Part shown: piece by piece, positions 6,921 through 15,173 of the stretch
How positions within the stretch are numbered: position 1 is the stretch's first letter
Layout: each line of letters opens with the position of its first letter
IMG/VR virus record: IMGVR_UViG_3300025671_000195
Coordinates: 1 to 36,932 of that record
From: a virus
Strand: one strand, 5' to 3'
Length of the DNA stretch: 36,932 nucleotides
Made by a program: the position numbers and the translations under genes
Notes under the pieces: generated by a model
The model's input: only the letters and a program-made list of their open reading frames with translations
The model's database searches: none
What the model was told of the DNA's origin: nothing

Positions 6921-7899
6921 TGCTTATGCTTGGTACTGTACATACACACCTGACTCGGATGGCTACATGGTTGAAGACTCGTTGGTCTGCGTTGGTATCG
7001 AACCCTCAGTTGCCATTATGGACTACTGGTGTGTCTCGTATCAACCAAATGATCCAATCTGTCAAGACTACAGTAGGTGCGTGGACCAAACAGAACAAAG
7101 AACAACTGCTTGCACAGAGCCTTTCACTACTGGTTTCGTTAATGAAAGTCGTTTCTATTCTTGTAGTATTGACAGTTGGAGTGCTTGGACTGTTAGTTCG
7201 TCTCATTGTGAACCTTTACCTCCTAGTTGTGTCGAAAGTCAAGAGGAGCAAACAATAGCATGTCAGGATGGTTACACAGGGTCTATAACACAATCAAGAT
7301 CGACAACTTGCTCGACTCCTTATTCAGACCCAATGACTGGTCCTTGGATTACAAGCTCCAATTCGTGTACCCTAAAAGCAACAGATCCTACAAGCATAGA
7401 GAGTCCATTGAATCCTGCAAGCCCTCTGAGTCTAGATCAACCAGACCCAGTTGGGATTACTTCAGAACCTGTGGATATGAATCCAGTTCCAATGAACAAT
7501 CCAGTGGAACAGGAAATGGCGATTCCTCAAGTACAGGAAAAACCAACAGAGACAAATACAACGAAGCCTTCGACATCAAACTCTACGGAGACGAAGGAAG
7601 AGAAGCAAGAGGCAAAACAAGAACAGAAGATAAAGACAAAGGAAAACGAAACAGTCGTTCCTGGGTTTGGGATTGCTATTGATTTTGCATTGATAGAGCA
7701 GCCACAAGGCTACTATCAAGAACAATTAACTAACCTTTTAGACTTAGAACAGGAACAGAACTATGCCAGAGAACAAAACCTTCTCCTTGACCTTATCTCC
7801 CCAAATGGTATTGGGCTTAATCTTAACGATTCTGCCAATAATAGGTGGAGGAGCTTATTACACGATAACCCTCTACAATCAGATGCTTTCGGTGATTGA
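6868..7899 (+). CDS. Exported Cys-rich protein with thrombospondin-like repeats
   Basis: 343 residues from ATG 6868, chosen because it starts a clean signal peptide (MVKILRFLLILNLLTWSNAYA, cut before WYC); an upstream in-frame ATG at 6835 adds 11 residues. Two homologous Cys repeats follow, about 70-122 and 124-173. Each has a leading Cys, a Q/E-rich TxxC, a SR..(S/T)CS segment, then W.(A/S)W(T)..S..C. The SWSAWTVSSSHC piece closely resembles the core of thrombospondin type 1 repeats. Next comes a Pro/Asn/Thr-rich then Lys/Glu/Gln-rich linker (about 185-265). The last 45 residues overlap the following gene in another frame. It is probably secreted or periplasmic and disulfide-bonded. Other frames are also open here (6920-7258, 7227-7682); the Cys periodicity and signal peptide make this the coding one. 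Confidence 0.65.
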   Translation: MVKILRFLLILNLLTWSNAYAWYCTYTPDSDGYMVEDSLVCVGIEPSVAIMDYWCVSYQPNDPICQDYSRCVDQTEQRTTACTEPFTTGFVNESRFYSCSIDSWSAWTVSSSHCEPLPPSCVESQEEQTIACQDGYTGSITQSRSTTCSTPYSDPMTGPWITSSNSCTLKATDPTSIESPLNPASPLSLDQPDPVGITSEPVDMNPVPMNNPVEQEMAIPQVQEKPTETNTTKPSTSNSTETKEEKQEAKQEQKIKTKENETVVPGFGIAIDFALIEQPQGYYQEQLTNLLDLEQEQNYAREQNLLLDLISPNGIGLNLNDSANNRWRSLLHDNPLQSDAFGD

Positions 7900-8176
7900 A
7901 GAGTTTGATAGTTCTAAGATAGAAGCTTTAGAGCATCAGATGAAGACACAACAAGAACGATATATGGAGTTAATGCAAACAAATGTTAAGTTACAAGACA
8001 AGGCAAGCGATGCTTTTGTGTTGGCTAAAGAGACAGCAGCAATCGCAAAAGGAAGCCAAAGAGAAGTTGAAGCAAGTTTAAACGCTATGCGTAATGAAGT
8101 AAGAGCTGAGCTCGAAACAGTCAATGCTAAAATGAAAGCACTACAAACAGCAACGACTAACCCACTAGGAAGGTAA
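7763..8176 (+). CDS. Single-pass membrane coiled-coil protein, possible spanin-like lysis protein
   Basis: 137 residues. A short N-terminus, one strong membrane segment (about 14-38, MVLGLILTILPIIGGGAYYTI) and then almost 100 residues of charged heptad-like coiled coil (KIEALEHQMKTQQERYMELMQ onward). This N-in, C-out layout is that of inner-membrane spanin (Rz-like) subunits, and it lies directly before the holin and endolysin. No Rz1-type lipobox gene was identified inside it. It starts inside the previous gene with a 137-base out-of-frame overlap, and an AACAGGAACAG stretch precedes the ATG. A holin accessory or a structural membrane protein is the alternative. Confidence 0.6.
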   Translation: MPENKTFSLTLSPQMVLGLILTILPIIGGGAYYTITLYNQMLSVIEEFDSSKIEALEHQMKTQQERYMELMQTNVKLQDKASDAFVLAKETAAIAKGSQREVEASLNAMRNEVRAELETVNAKMKALQTATTNPLGR

Positions 8177-8178
8177 CA

Positions 8179-8667
8179 ATGTTAAGTATATTATCAGGAA
8201 TATTAGGTTTTGCCACTTCAGGTTTACCAAGTGTATTAGACTTCTTTAAGAATAAAGCAGATCAAAAGCATGAACGTGAGATGGCATCTTTACAAACAGA
8301 GCGTGAATTAGCTCTAGCTGAAAAAGGTTTTGCATCTCAAGCAAGAATAGAAGAAGTAAGAACAGATCAAATAGAAATGCAAACCTATGCTCAAGAAAGA
8401 GTAGCATTATATGATCATGATAAGAAACTACAAGAAGGTGCTAGTGGTTGGGTTAAGAATTTAAGTGCTTCTGTAAGACCTGTTGTGACCTATATGTTTG
8501 TGTTCTTATTATTGTTTACTGATATAGCAGGTATGATATGGGCTATTAAAACAGGTGTTGACTTTGAAATAGCATTAGGTTTAGTATTCTCAGATGAAGA
8601 GATGGCAATCGTAGCTTCTATCATAGGCTTCTGGTTTGGATCTAGGCACTGGGATAAGAAGAAGTGA
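8179..8667 (+). CDS. Holin of the 3-TM (GTA-holin-like) family
   Basis: 162 residues with a hydrophobic N-terminus (LSILSGILGFATSGLPSVL), a central charged helical region (about 25-90) and two membrane segments (about 100-123, VRPVVTYMFVFLLLF; about 132-154, ending IVASIIGFWFGSRHWDKK). The motif SASVRPVVTYMF and the FGSRHW.KK end are characteristic of the three-transmembrane holin family first noted in gene transfer agents. It would form the inner-membrane lesion that lets the lysozyme of the next gene reach the wall. It has a GGAAGG site and overlaps the endolysin start (GTGA). Confidence 0.85.
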   Translation: MLSILSGILGFATSGLPSVLDFFKNKADQKHEREMASLQTERELALAEKGFASQARIEEVRTDQIEMQTYAQERVALYDHDKKLQEGASGWVKNLSASVRPVVTYMFVFLLLFTDIAGMIWAIKTGVDFEIALGLVFSDEEMAIVASIIGFWFGSRHWDKKK

Positions 8668-9149
8668 TCACAGGTGAACTTGGGATCAAACTTATTAAGC
8701 AATTTGAAGGCTGTCATTTCAATCCTTATCTTTGTCCTGCTTTACTTTGGACTGTGGGGTATGGTCACGTTCTCTATCCTGAACAGGCTACCCTCCCTTT
8801 AGCAAGACGAAAGGAAATAAGACTTGATCCAAAAGATAACAGAGTATGGAGCCAAGAGGAGGTTGATGATTTACTTAAGAAAGATCTTAAGAGATTTGAG
8901 TTGGGAGTTTCTCGTTATATCACTGTTCCTCTTAAGCAGTGTGAATTTGATGCACTTGTATCATTTGCATTTAACCTAGGAAATGGGACTTTACAAAGAA
9001 GTAGTGTTCGTTCTAAGTTAAATCGAGGAGAGAAGGAAGAAGCGATGGACACTCTTCTAAAGTATTGTAGAGCAGGTGGTAAAGTTCTACGAGGATTAGA
9101 AAGAAGACGAGCAGCAGAAGTTAATTTGTTTTTCATGGAGAGTAAATAA
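8664..9149 (+). CDS. Endolysin, T4-type lysozyme (GH24)
   Basis: 161 residues starting at GTG 8664, which overlaps the holin stop. The T4 lysozyme catalytic spacing is present: E15 in QFEG, then Cys24 after eight residues in the place of Asp, then T30 in LLWTVGYGH after five (the E-8-D/C-5-T pattern). Later motifs [17 protein letters not shown] and R.KLN.GE support the family. It hydrolyses peptidoglycan between MurNAc and GlcNAc. There is no N-terminal signal or SAR anchor, so it needs the holin at 8179. It ends with TAATG shared with the next small gene. Confidence 0.9.
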   Translation: MITGELGIKLIKQFEGCHFNPYLCPALLWTVGYGHVLYPEQATLPLARRKEIRLDPKDNRVWSQEEVDDLLKKDLKRFELGVSRYITVPLKQCEFDALVSFAFNLGNGTLQRSSVRSKLNRGEKEEAMDTLLKYCRAGGKVLRGLERRRAAEVNLFFMESK

Positions 9150-9283
9150 TGCCACTAAAGAAAGGTAAATCACAAAAGACTATTTCTGAGAATATTAAAA
9201 AAGAGATGAAATCAGGTAAACCACAGAAACAAGCTATTGCTATTGCATTAAGCAAAGCAGGTAAATCTAAGAAGAAGAAGTAA
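9149..9283 (+). CDS. Small basic protein (DUF6496-like)
   Basis: 44 residues. It starts at ATG 9149 inside the lysozyme stop (TAATG). The protein begins [20 protein letters not shown] and continues with [20 protein letters not shown], the compact pattern of a widespread tiny phage and bacterial protein family (I recall DUF6496). About a third of the residues are Lys. Function unknown; the charge suggests nucleic acid binding. It heads a group of four small genes placed between lysis and the large terminase. Confidence 0.7.
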   Translation: MPLKKGKSQKTISENIKKEMKSGKPQKQAIAIALSKAGKSKKKK

Positions 9284-9284
9284 T

Positions 9285-9563
9285 ATGGCTAAAGATCCTA
9301 GACTAGAAAGAGCAGGAGTATCAGGTTATAACAAACCTAAACGTACTCCAGGTCATCCTACTAAGTCACATGTTGTTGTTGCTAAGTCAGGAGATCAAGT
9401 AAAACTTATACGCTTTGGTCAACAAGGTAAACAAGGAGCAGGAGCTAATCCTAAGACTGCTTCTGAGAAAGCAAGACAGAAGTCATTTAAAGCTCGTCAT
9501 GCTAAGAATATAGCTAGAGGTAAGATGTCAGCAGCGTACTGGGCTGACAAAGTTAAGTGGTAG
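9285..9563 (+). CDS. Conserved basic phage protein, unknown function
   Basis: 92 residues, Lys-, Gly- and Arg-rich. Begins with a MAKDPRLERAGVSGYNKPKR block followed by TPGHPTKSHVVVAKSGD, then IRFGQQGKQGAG, and ends FKARHAKNIARGKMSAAYWADKVKW. I recognise this as a highly conserved protein of many phages, but no function is known to me. The Gly/Lys patches and the conserved FKARH..NI.(R/K)GK.S.AYWA block suggest a nucleic-acid-binding or packaging accessory role, which its position before the large terminase would fit. Overlaps the next gene by 7 bases. Confidence 0.75.
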   Translation: MAKDPRLERAGVSGYNKPKRTPGHPTKSHVVVAKSGDQVKLIRFGQQGKQGAGANPKTASEKARQKSFKARHAKNIARGKMSAAYWADKVKW

Positions 9564-9745
9564 AAGACTCACCCTGTAATGGGGTGTGTCGAATGAAAGG
9601 TACTCGATGTATATCATGTCATCGCACCTTTGAAGATTTAAGTCAATGGTTGTACCTTACTCGTGAAGAACGTTTAAACAGAATGGAGCAGATTAAAAAT
9701 GAGCTTAGTAGAAAACATAAACAAAAGAAAGAAAGCAGGAACTAG
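9557..9745 (+). CDS. DUF1289-type Cys4 protein
   Basis: 62 residues from GTG 9557, overlapping the previous stop. SPCNGVCRM...CISCHRTFEDLSQW...REER reproduces the DUF1289 pattern: C7, C11, C18 and C21 as a likely zinc or iron site, then RT.(E/D)...W.....ER. In bacteria this family sits in small cytoplasmic proteins of unknown role. The C-terminal tail here is an added Lys-rich stretch. It overlaps the start of the next gene by 47 bases in another frame. One of four small genes before terL. Confidence 0.75.
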   Translation: MVEDSPCNGVCRMKGTRCISCHRTFEDLSQWLYLTREERLNRMEQIKNELSRKHKQKKESRN

Positions 9746-9830
9746 CAGAAGTAAAAAGAAATCTACTATAAGTGCTAAAGCTTATAAAGATATGCAGAAT
9801 AACTGGGGCAAAAAGAAGAAGAAAGCTTAA
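9699..9830 (+). CDS. Small Lys-rich protein before terL
   Basis: 43 residues: MSLVENINKRKKAGTSRSKKK followed by STISAKAYKDMQNNWGK and a KKKKKA end. The stop is directly followed by the ATG of the large terminase (TAAATG). Short proteins with the same KAGTSRSKKKSTIS..AY..M core occur just before terminase genes in marine phages, as far as I recall. Strongly basic, so DNA or RNA binding is likely, but it is too short to be called a terminase small subunit. It overlaps the Lys-rich tail of the previous gene. Confidence 0.7.
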   Translation: MSLVENINKRKKAGTSRSKKKSTISAKAYKDMQNNWGKKKKKA

Positions 9831-11366
9831 ATGTCAAAAGCTAGTATAGATCAAATAAGAGAAGCAGCAGAAGCTGATCTCTTAACGTTTATTAAGTTAG
9901 TAGCTCCTCACTTAATGTTAGGTGCTATTCACGAAGAATTAATACAATGGTGGCAACGTCAAGATGCTAAACAAAACCAATTAGTATTACTTCCTCGAGG
10001 ACACATGAAGTCTAAGTTGATTGCTTATAGAACTGCATGGTGGATTACAAAGCATCCTGAAACAACTATACTCTATGTTTCTGCTACTGCTGACTTAGCT
10101 GAAAAACAACTATATGCAATTAAGCAGATTCTAGATAATCCAATCTACAGACGTTACTGGTCAGACATGATACACCCAGAAGAAGGTAAACGTGAAAAGT
10201 GGGCAGTTGCTGAGATTGCTGTAGACCATCCACAAAGAAAACTAGAAGGAATTAGAGATGCTACTTGTAAGGCAGTTGGACTTACTTCAAATACTACTGG
10301 CTTCCACGCTGATGTCGTTGTTCTTGATGACATTGTTGTGCCTGGTAACGCTTATACTGAAGATGGAAGAGACAAAGTATCAGCAGCTTATAGTCAACTG
10401 GCTTCCATTGAAAATCCTGGTGCTTATGAGTGGGTTGTTGGTACTCGTTATCACCCCAGAGATATTTATGATACTATGATTAACATGAAAGAAACTCTTT
10501 ATGATGATGAGGGAGAGTTAGTATCAGAAGATCCAGTCTATGAATTATTCCAAAGAGTTGTAGAAACCAATGGTGAGTTTTTATGGGCTAAAAGAACAAG
10601 AGAAGATGGTAAAGCTTTTGGATTTGATGCTAAAGAACTAGCACGAATCAAAGCTAAGTATGTAGATAATACTCAGTTCTATGCTCAATATTATAACAAT
10701 CCAAATAGTAATGAGACAGCTCGTATCAATGCAGATAACTTTCAATATTATGATAGAAATGTTCTACAAAATAAAGAAGGTGATTGGTACATGCGAGATC
10801 GTAAACTTAATGTGTATGCAGCAATCGACTTTGCGTTCTCATTAAGGAAGAAAGCTGACTATACAGCGTTAGTTGTTGTAGGAGTAGATCATCAAGGGAA
10901 CTTCTATGTTTTAGACATAGATCGATTTAAAACAGAACGTATTGTAGATTATTATAATCACATTCTTACAGCATGGCAGAAGTGGGGCTTTAGAAAACTT
11001 AGAGCTGAAACCACAGTAGCTCAACAAACGATTGTTAAAGAGCTAAAAGAAAGTTACTTAAAGCCTAATGGTATACCTCTTTCTATTGAAGAGTTTAGAC
11101 CTACTAGACATTTAGGTGACAAAGAAGAACGTGTAGGTGCAGTGCTTGAACCTAAGTATGACAACTTACAAGTATGGCATTATAAAGGTGGTAATTGTCA
11201 ATCATTAGAAGAAGAATTAGTCATGACTCATCCACCTCATGACGACATAAAGGATGCTCTATCAAATGCTATAGCTATAGCTGTGATTCCTAAACAGCGA
11301 GTAGGAGCTTTTAGTGTAGGTAGAAATATAGTAACACACTCACGCTTCGGTGGTGTATCTTATTAA
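9831..11366 (+). CDS. terL: Terminase large subunit
   Basis: 511 residues, ATPase plus nuclease motor that packages DNA through the portal. The ATPase half has a Walker A-like LPRGHMKSKL (54-63), Walker B VVVLDD (162-167) and a coupling-type GTRYHP (204-209). The nuclease half has the first Asp in AAIDFAFS (D333) and a DDIKDALSNA acidic pair (about 471-475). Length and motif order fit podovirus terminases. It is preceded by four tiny basic genes and followed after 12 bases by the portal gene, the usual packaging order. A close small-subunit gene is lacking; the 687 gene is the candidate. Confidence 0.95.
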   Translation: MSKASIDQIREAAEADLLTFIKLVAPHLMLGAIHEELIQWWQRQDAKQNQLVLLPRGHMKSKLIAYRTAWWITKHPETTILYVSATADLAEKQLYAIKQILDNPIYRRYWSDMIHPEEGKREKWAVAEIAVDHPQRKLEGIRDATCKAVGLTSNTTGFHADVVVLDDIVVPGNAYTEDGRDKVSAAYSQLASIENPGAYEWVVGTRYHPRDIYDTMINMKETLYDDEGELVSEDPVYELFQRVVETNGEFLWAKRTREDGKAFGFDAKELARIKAKYVDNTQFYAQYYNNPNSNETARINADNFQYYDRNVLQNKEGDWYMRDRKLNVYAAIDFAFSLRKKADYTALVVVGVDHQGNFYVLDIDRFKTERIVDYYNHILTAWQKWGFRKLRAETTVAQQTIVKELKESYLKPNGIPLSIEEFRPTRHLGDKEERVGAVLEPKYDNLQVWHYKGGNCQSLEEELVMTHPPHDDIKDALSNAIAIAVIPKQRVGAFSVGRNIVTHSRFGGVSY

Positions 11367-11378
11367 TAAGGAATAACT

Positions 11379-13193
11379 ATGGCAGGTAAAGTAGCAGAAA
11401 TCAAAAGGTTATTAGAAGGAGATAGTTTAGCTACACAGCTTTCTCATCTTTACAATAACTGGTGGATTCAAAGACAAGACAAAGAAGAAGAGTGGAGAGA
11501 GTTAAGAAACTATCTATTTGCAACTGATACAACTAAAACAACTAACTCTAAACTTCCTTGGAAAAACAAAACAACACTTCCTAAACTAACTCAGATTAGA
11601 GACAATCTTCATGCTAACTACATGGATGCTTTATTTCCTAATGACAACTGGATGAAGTGGGAAGGTTATAACTTAGAAGATTCTACTAAGAAAAAACGTA
11701 GAGCTATTGAGTCTTATCTTAAAACTAAACTAAAAGAATCAGGCTTTAGAGAAACAGTATCACAATTAGTATATGATTACATTGACTATGGTAACTCTTT
11801 TGCTGAAGTAACGTATGTAAATGAAGAGCATACTGATCCTACATCAGGTGATGTTATTACTACTTATCGTGGTCCTAGATTACTAAGACTTTCTCCTTTT
11901 GATGTTATCTTTAATCCTACGGCTGTTTCTTTTGCAGAGTCTCCTAAGTTTACTCGTTATATAAAAACAGTAGGTGAATTACAGAAAGATCTTAAATATA
12001 GACAAGATCTTAACTATGATGAAGATGCTGTTCAAAGAGCTATGGAAATTCGTAAGAGTATTTCTTCATTTAGACAAGAAGATGTTAATAAAGCAGAAGC
12101 CTATCACATTGATGGTTTTGGATCTTTACAAGAATATTATCAATCAGGCTTAGTAGAAATACTAGAGTTTGAAGGTGACATTTATGATCAACAAGAAGGT
12201 GAACTTTTAGAACGTAAATTAATTACTATTATGGATCGTTCTATAATTATTCGTAATATGGATAATCCTTCTTACTTAGGTAAAGATAATAAACATCATG
12301 TAGGTTGGAGAAAACGTCCAGACAACTTATATGCTATGGGTCCTTTAGATAATCTAGTTGGTATGCAGTATCGAGTAGATCATTTAGAGAACTTAAAAGC
12401 TGATGCACTAGACTTAACTATACATCCACCGATTGCAATTAAAGGTGATGTAGAACCATTTGAATGGGGTCCTGAAGCTACAATTCATATTCCTGAAGAT
12501 GGTGATGTAAGTATGATGCCTCCTAACCCTGCTGCTTTTCAAGTTAATAATGAAATAGCTGCTATATTAGCTATTATGGAAGAAATGGCAGGAGCTCCTA
12601 AAGAAGCTATGGGCTTTAGAACTCCAGGTGAAAAAACAGCATTTGAAGTACAACAACTACAAAATGCTGCAGGCAGAATATTCCAACATAAAATTAACCA
12701 ATTCGAGGTTGAGTTCTTAGAACCAATCTTAAATACCATGTTAGAAGTTTCTAAACGTAACATGGACATTGTCGAGGTTTCTCGTGTAATGGATGATGAT
12801 CTTGGTGTTGCCGACTTCTTATCTATTACTAAAGAGGATATTACAGCTAAAGGTAAGCTCCGTCCTATCGGTGCTCGTCACTATGCTGCAAGAGCTCAAC
12901 TTGTACAGAATATGATTGGTGTCTTTAATAGTCCTATGGGACAACTTATATCTCCTCATATCTCAGCTAAACGTTTAGCTAATATGATTGAAGAGTATAT
13001 GGGCTTTGAACAATATGAATTTATTAAAGATAACGCTGCTGTATTTGAACAAGCTGAGACTCAACAATTAGTTAATCAAGTTCAACAAACATTACGAGCT
13101 CAACAGGCAGAACCTGGTTTAGAAGAAGCTCAAATGGGAGATCAAGTGGCAGCCCTACAAGAAGGGCAAACCCCACAAGAACCTCAAGTTTAA
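11379..13193 (+). CDS. Portal protein
   Basis: 604 residues. Location directly after terL, length and sequence (NNWWIQRQDKEEEWRELRNYL, TLPKLTQIRDNLHANYMDALFP, long wing and stem region, then NAAGRIFQHKINQFEVEFLEP and a Gln/Glu-rich C-terminus) identify a podovirus head-tail connector. Twelve copies would form the ring at one capsid vertex through which DNA is packaged and ejected. The C-terminal 60 residues (QAETQQLVNQVQQT... QEGQTPQEPQV) look like a flexible acidic tail. The -35 box of the capsid promoter starts 2 bases after its stop. Confidence 0.9.
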   Translation: MAGKVAEIKRLLEGDSLATQLSHLYNNWWIQRQDKEEEWRELRNYLFATDTTKTTNSKLPWKNKTTLPKLTQIRDNLHANYMDALFPNDNWMKWEGYNLEDSTKKKRRAIESYLKTKLKESGFRETVSQLVYDYIDYGNSFAEVTYVNEEHTDPTSGDVITTYRGPRLLRLSPFDVIFNPTAVSFAESPKFTRYIKTVGELQKDLKYRQDLNYDEDAVQRAMEIRKSISSFRQEDVNKAEAYHIDGFGSLQEYYQSGLVEILEFEGDIYDQQEGELLERKLITIMDRSIIIRNMDNPSYLGKDNKHHVGWRKRPDNLYAMGPLDNLVGMQYRVDHLENLKADALDLTIHPPIAIKGDVEPFEWGPEATIHIPEDGDVSMMPPNPAAFQVNNEIAAILAIMEEMAGAPKEAMGFRTPGEKTAFEVQQLQNAAGRIFQHKINQFEVEFLEPILNTMLEVSKRNMDIVEVSRVMDDDLGVADFLSITKEDITAKGKLRPIGARHYAARAQLVQNMIGVFNSPMGQLISPHISAKRLANMIEEYMGFEQYEFIKDNAAVFEQAETQQLVNQVQQTLRAQQAEPGLEEAQMGDQVAALQEGQTPQEPQV

Positions 13194-13194
13194 C

Positions 13195-13223
13195 TTGACT
13201 TTTTAAACAATTTATGGTATACT
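13195..13223 (+). promoter_or_regulatory. Sigma70-type promoter of the capsid unit
   Basis: TTGACT (13195-13200) and TATACT (13218-13223), 17-base spacer ending TGG. It is nearly the same as P2 at 624 (same -35, same spacer ends, same -10 followed by ATTA). The predicted start (13229-13231) coincides with the ATG of the next gene at 13231, so the first message would be leaderless or nearly so. With the terminator at 15663 it delimits a transcript for scaffold, capsid and the 162-residue virion protein. Confidence 0.85.
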
Positions 13224-13230
13224 ATTATAT

Positions 13231-13452
13231 ATGGATCTAAAATCAGATAAAGCTAAGTCGCTTACTAAAGATCAAGTATTTAGAGAGATAAAAGATTATC
13301 TAACAGAACAGATTGAGTTGTCAAGACGTAAATCTATAGATGAAGATAATTTCTCTTTACCTTCATGGTCTGAATATCAAGCATTCCAACTTGGCTTTCA
13401 AAAAGCTTTTACTAAACTATATAATCTTATTCCTGACCAAGGAGAAAAATAA
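13231..13452 (+). CDS. Small protein of the capsid unit, unknown function
   Basis: 73 residues, soluble, charged, probably helical. SWSEYQAFQLGFQKAFTKLYNL near the end is an aromatic-rich helix. The ATG falls at the expected transcription start of the promoter just upstream, so no Shine-Dalgarno leader would be present on that transcript; readthrough from the portal gene would supply one. The end shares TAATG with the scaffold gene. The position between portal and scaffold is common for small marine podovirus proteins of this kind. Confidence 0.65.
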   Translation: MDLKSDKAKSLTKDQVFREIKDYLTEQIELSRRKSIDEDNFSLPSWSEYQAFQLGFQKAFTKLYNLIPDQGEK

Positions 13453-14162
13453 TGGCTGAAGATAATAATAATACACAACAAGTTTCTGAGTCGACTACCC
13501 AAGAGGCTCAACAAGCAGATACTTCTACCCCGAAGTTTGAGATTCCGACAGAAGCTCTAGACTTTGTAGGAGAAGGTAAGAAATACAAATCAGCAGAAGA
13601 TGCGTTAAAGTCAGTTCCTCATGCACAAGAGCATATCAAAACCCTAGAGGATGAGATGGCTCAGTTGAAGGAAGAACTAACAAAACGTAAAACTACTGAA
13701 GAGTTATTAGATGAATTAAAGTCTGGCATTCAACCAACAGAGGCTACCCCTCAAGGTGTTGAACTTGATCAAGATAGAATAATGCAGTTAGTTAATCAAA
13801 CTCTTGAGCAAAAAGAAAAGCAATCTAAAGCTAAGCAAAATGCACAAACAGTAGCTAATAAGTTTACTGAACAGTATGGAGCTCAAGCTGAATCTGCTTA
13901 TACTCAAATTGCTAAAGATGCAGGACTAACTGTAGAACAACTTAATAACTTAGCTGCAACATCTCCTAATGTTGTTATGAAGCTTGCAGGATTTGAAACT
14001 AAATCTACACCAGTAGGTAAACCTTCAAGTTCTATTAATACACAAGCTTTAGGATCAACAAAGCCAACTGAGCTTTCAGCTAGAGTACCTAAAGGTGCTT
14101 CTACTAAAGACATGTTAGCTGCTTGGAAAAATGCAGGTGAGAAAATTAAATCTCAATTATAA
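13452..14162 (+). CDS. Capsid assembly scaffolding protein
   Basis: 236 residues, rich in Glu, Gln, Ala and Lys. An acidic disordered N-terminus (to about 35) is followed by a predicted coiled coil (EHIKTLEDEMAQLKEELTKRK, about 58-78), a Gln/Lys-rich helical region (about 100-135) and a short Lys-containing C-terminus (KDMLAAWKNAGEKIKSQL) of the kind that docks on capsid protein. Composition and its place directly before the major capsid gene define it, rather than any sequence motif. It would be lost from or degraded in the mature head. Confidence 0.85.
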   Translation: MAEDNNNTQQVSESTTQEAQQADTSTPKFEIPTEALDFVGEGKKYKSAEDALKSVPHAQEHIKTLEDEMAQLKEELTKRKTTEELLDELKSGIQPTEATPQGVELDQDRIMQLVNQTLEQKEKQSKAKQNAQTVANKFTEQYGAQAESAYTQIAKDAGLTVEQLNNLAATSPNVVMKLAGFETKSTPVGKPSSSINTQALGSTKPTELSARVPKGASTKDMLAAWKNAGEKIKSQL

Positions 14163-14174
14163 TAAGGAAATATT

Positions 14175-15158
14175 ATGTCACAATTAACTAGCAATACTAC
14201 AGCTTTTATTGAAGCTCAACAGTATTCACAGTTTATTCTTGAGAACTTACACGACTATCTATTGCCAGAAGGTATGTGGAGAGATGTAACTGACTTCGGT
14301 TCAGGTACAACTCTTAACATCAAGACAGTAGGTACTGTAACTCTTCAAGATGCTGCTGAGGATACTCCTCTTAACTTCTCTCCTATTGACACAGGTAACT
14401 TAACACTTGCTATTACTGATTATATTGGTGATGCTTGGAAAGTTTCTGATGACCTTCGTGAAGATGGTTCTCAAGTAGATACACTCATGGCGATGCGTGC
14501 TATGGAATCTACTCGTGCCTTAGGTGAAAACCATGAAACTAAATTCTTAGCTGCTGCTAACAGTGCTCACACTGCTGCTAACGCTAACTTAGTAAATGGT
14601 CGTCCACATCGTTGGGTTGCAGGTGGAGCAGGTGCTTCTACTCGTAACATGACATTAGATGATATCATCGCTATGAAATTAGCATTTGATAAAGCTAATG
14701 TTCCATCAGGTGGTCGTCTTGCTATTGTAGACCCAGTTGTTGAAGCTACATTGAACAGCTTACAAAACTTAGTAAACGTATCAAACAACCCAATGTTCGA
14801 AGGTATCGTAACAGAAGGTTTTGCTCGTGATCATAAGTTTGTAAGAAACATCTTTGGTTTTGACATCTACACTTCTAACTTCTTACCATCATTAACATCT
14901 ACAGAAGCTATCGATGGCTCAGGCTATGGCTTAGCTAATGATACAGGTGAAATTGGTGACAAGGCTAACGTATTTATGTGTGTTGCTGATGACTCTTGCA
15001 AGCCAATCATGCACGCATGGAGACGTGCTCCTAAAACAGAAGGTTGGAGAGATCAAGAAGAAAGAGCTGACAAGTATCAAGTTACTTCTCGCTTTGGTTT
15101 CGGTGCTCAACGTGTAGATACACTTGGTGTTATTTTAACTGACGAAGCTACATACTAA
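14175..15158 (+). CDS. Major capsid protein (HK97 fold expected)
   Basis: 327 residues. The N-arm SQLTSNTTAFIEAQQYSQFIL is followed by LPEGMWRDVTDFGSGTTLNIKT, an alpha/beta core and RFGFGAQRVDTLGVIL at the C-terminus, a layout I associate with capsid proteins of marine podoviruses. It follows the scaffold gene and a clear AAGGAA site. Codon use differs from the rest of the phage: CGT is the preferred Arg codon (for example at 14590-14610) where other genes use AGA, a sign of high expression. The first 17 residues reappear in the small protein at 17075. Confidence 0.9.
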   Translation: MSQLTSNTTAFIEAQQYSQFILENLHDYLLPEGMWRDVTDFGSGTTLNIKTVGTVTLQDAAEDTPLNFSPIDTGNLTLAITDYIGDAWKVSDDLREDGSQVDTLMAMRAMESTRALGENHETKFLAAANSAHTAANANLVNGRPHRWVAGGAGASTRNMTLDDIIAMKLAFDKANVPSGGRLAIVDPVVEATLNSLQNLVNVSNNPMFEGIVTEGFARDHKFVRNIFGFDIYTSNFLPSLTSTEAIDGSGYGLANDTGEIGDKANVFMCVADDSCKPIMHAWRRAPKTEGWRDQEERADKYQVTSRFGFGAQRVDTLGVILTDEATY

Positions 15159-15173
15159 TAGGGAGACGAAACA

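Noticed and set aside
7227-7682. 151-residue + strand frame
   Set aside because: Lies wholly within the Cys-rich gene in another frame; Ser/Arg/Lys-rich shadow of its Pro/Thr/Gln linker, no start context.
8558-8587. TTGACT with a TAGTAT 18 bases on
   Set aside because: Only 4 of 6 at the -10, within the holin coding region, lacks the TGG seen in the accepted promoters.
10258-10479. 73-residue frame inside terL
   Set aside because: Leu/Val-rich shadow of the terminase in another frame.
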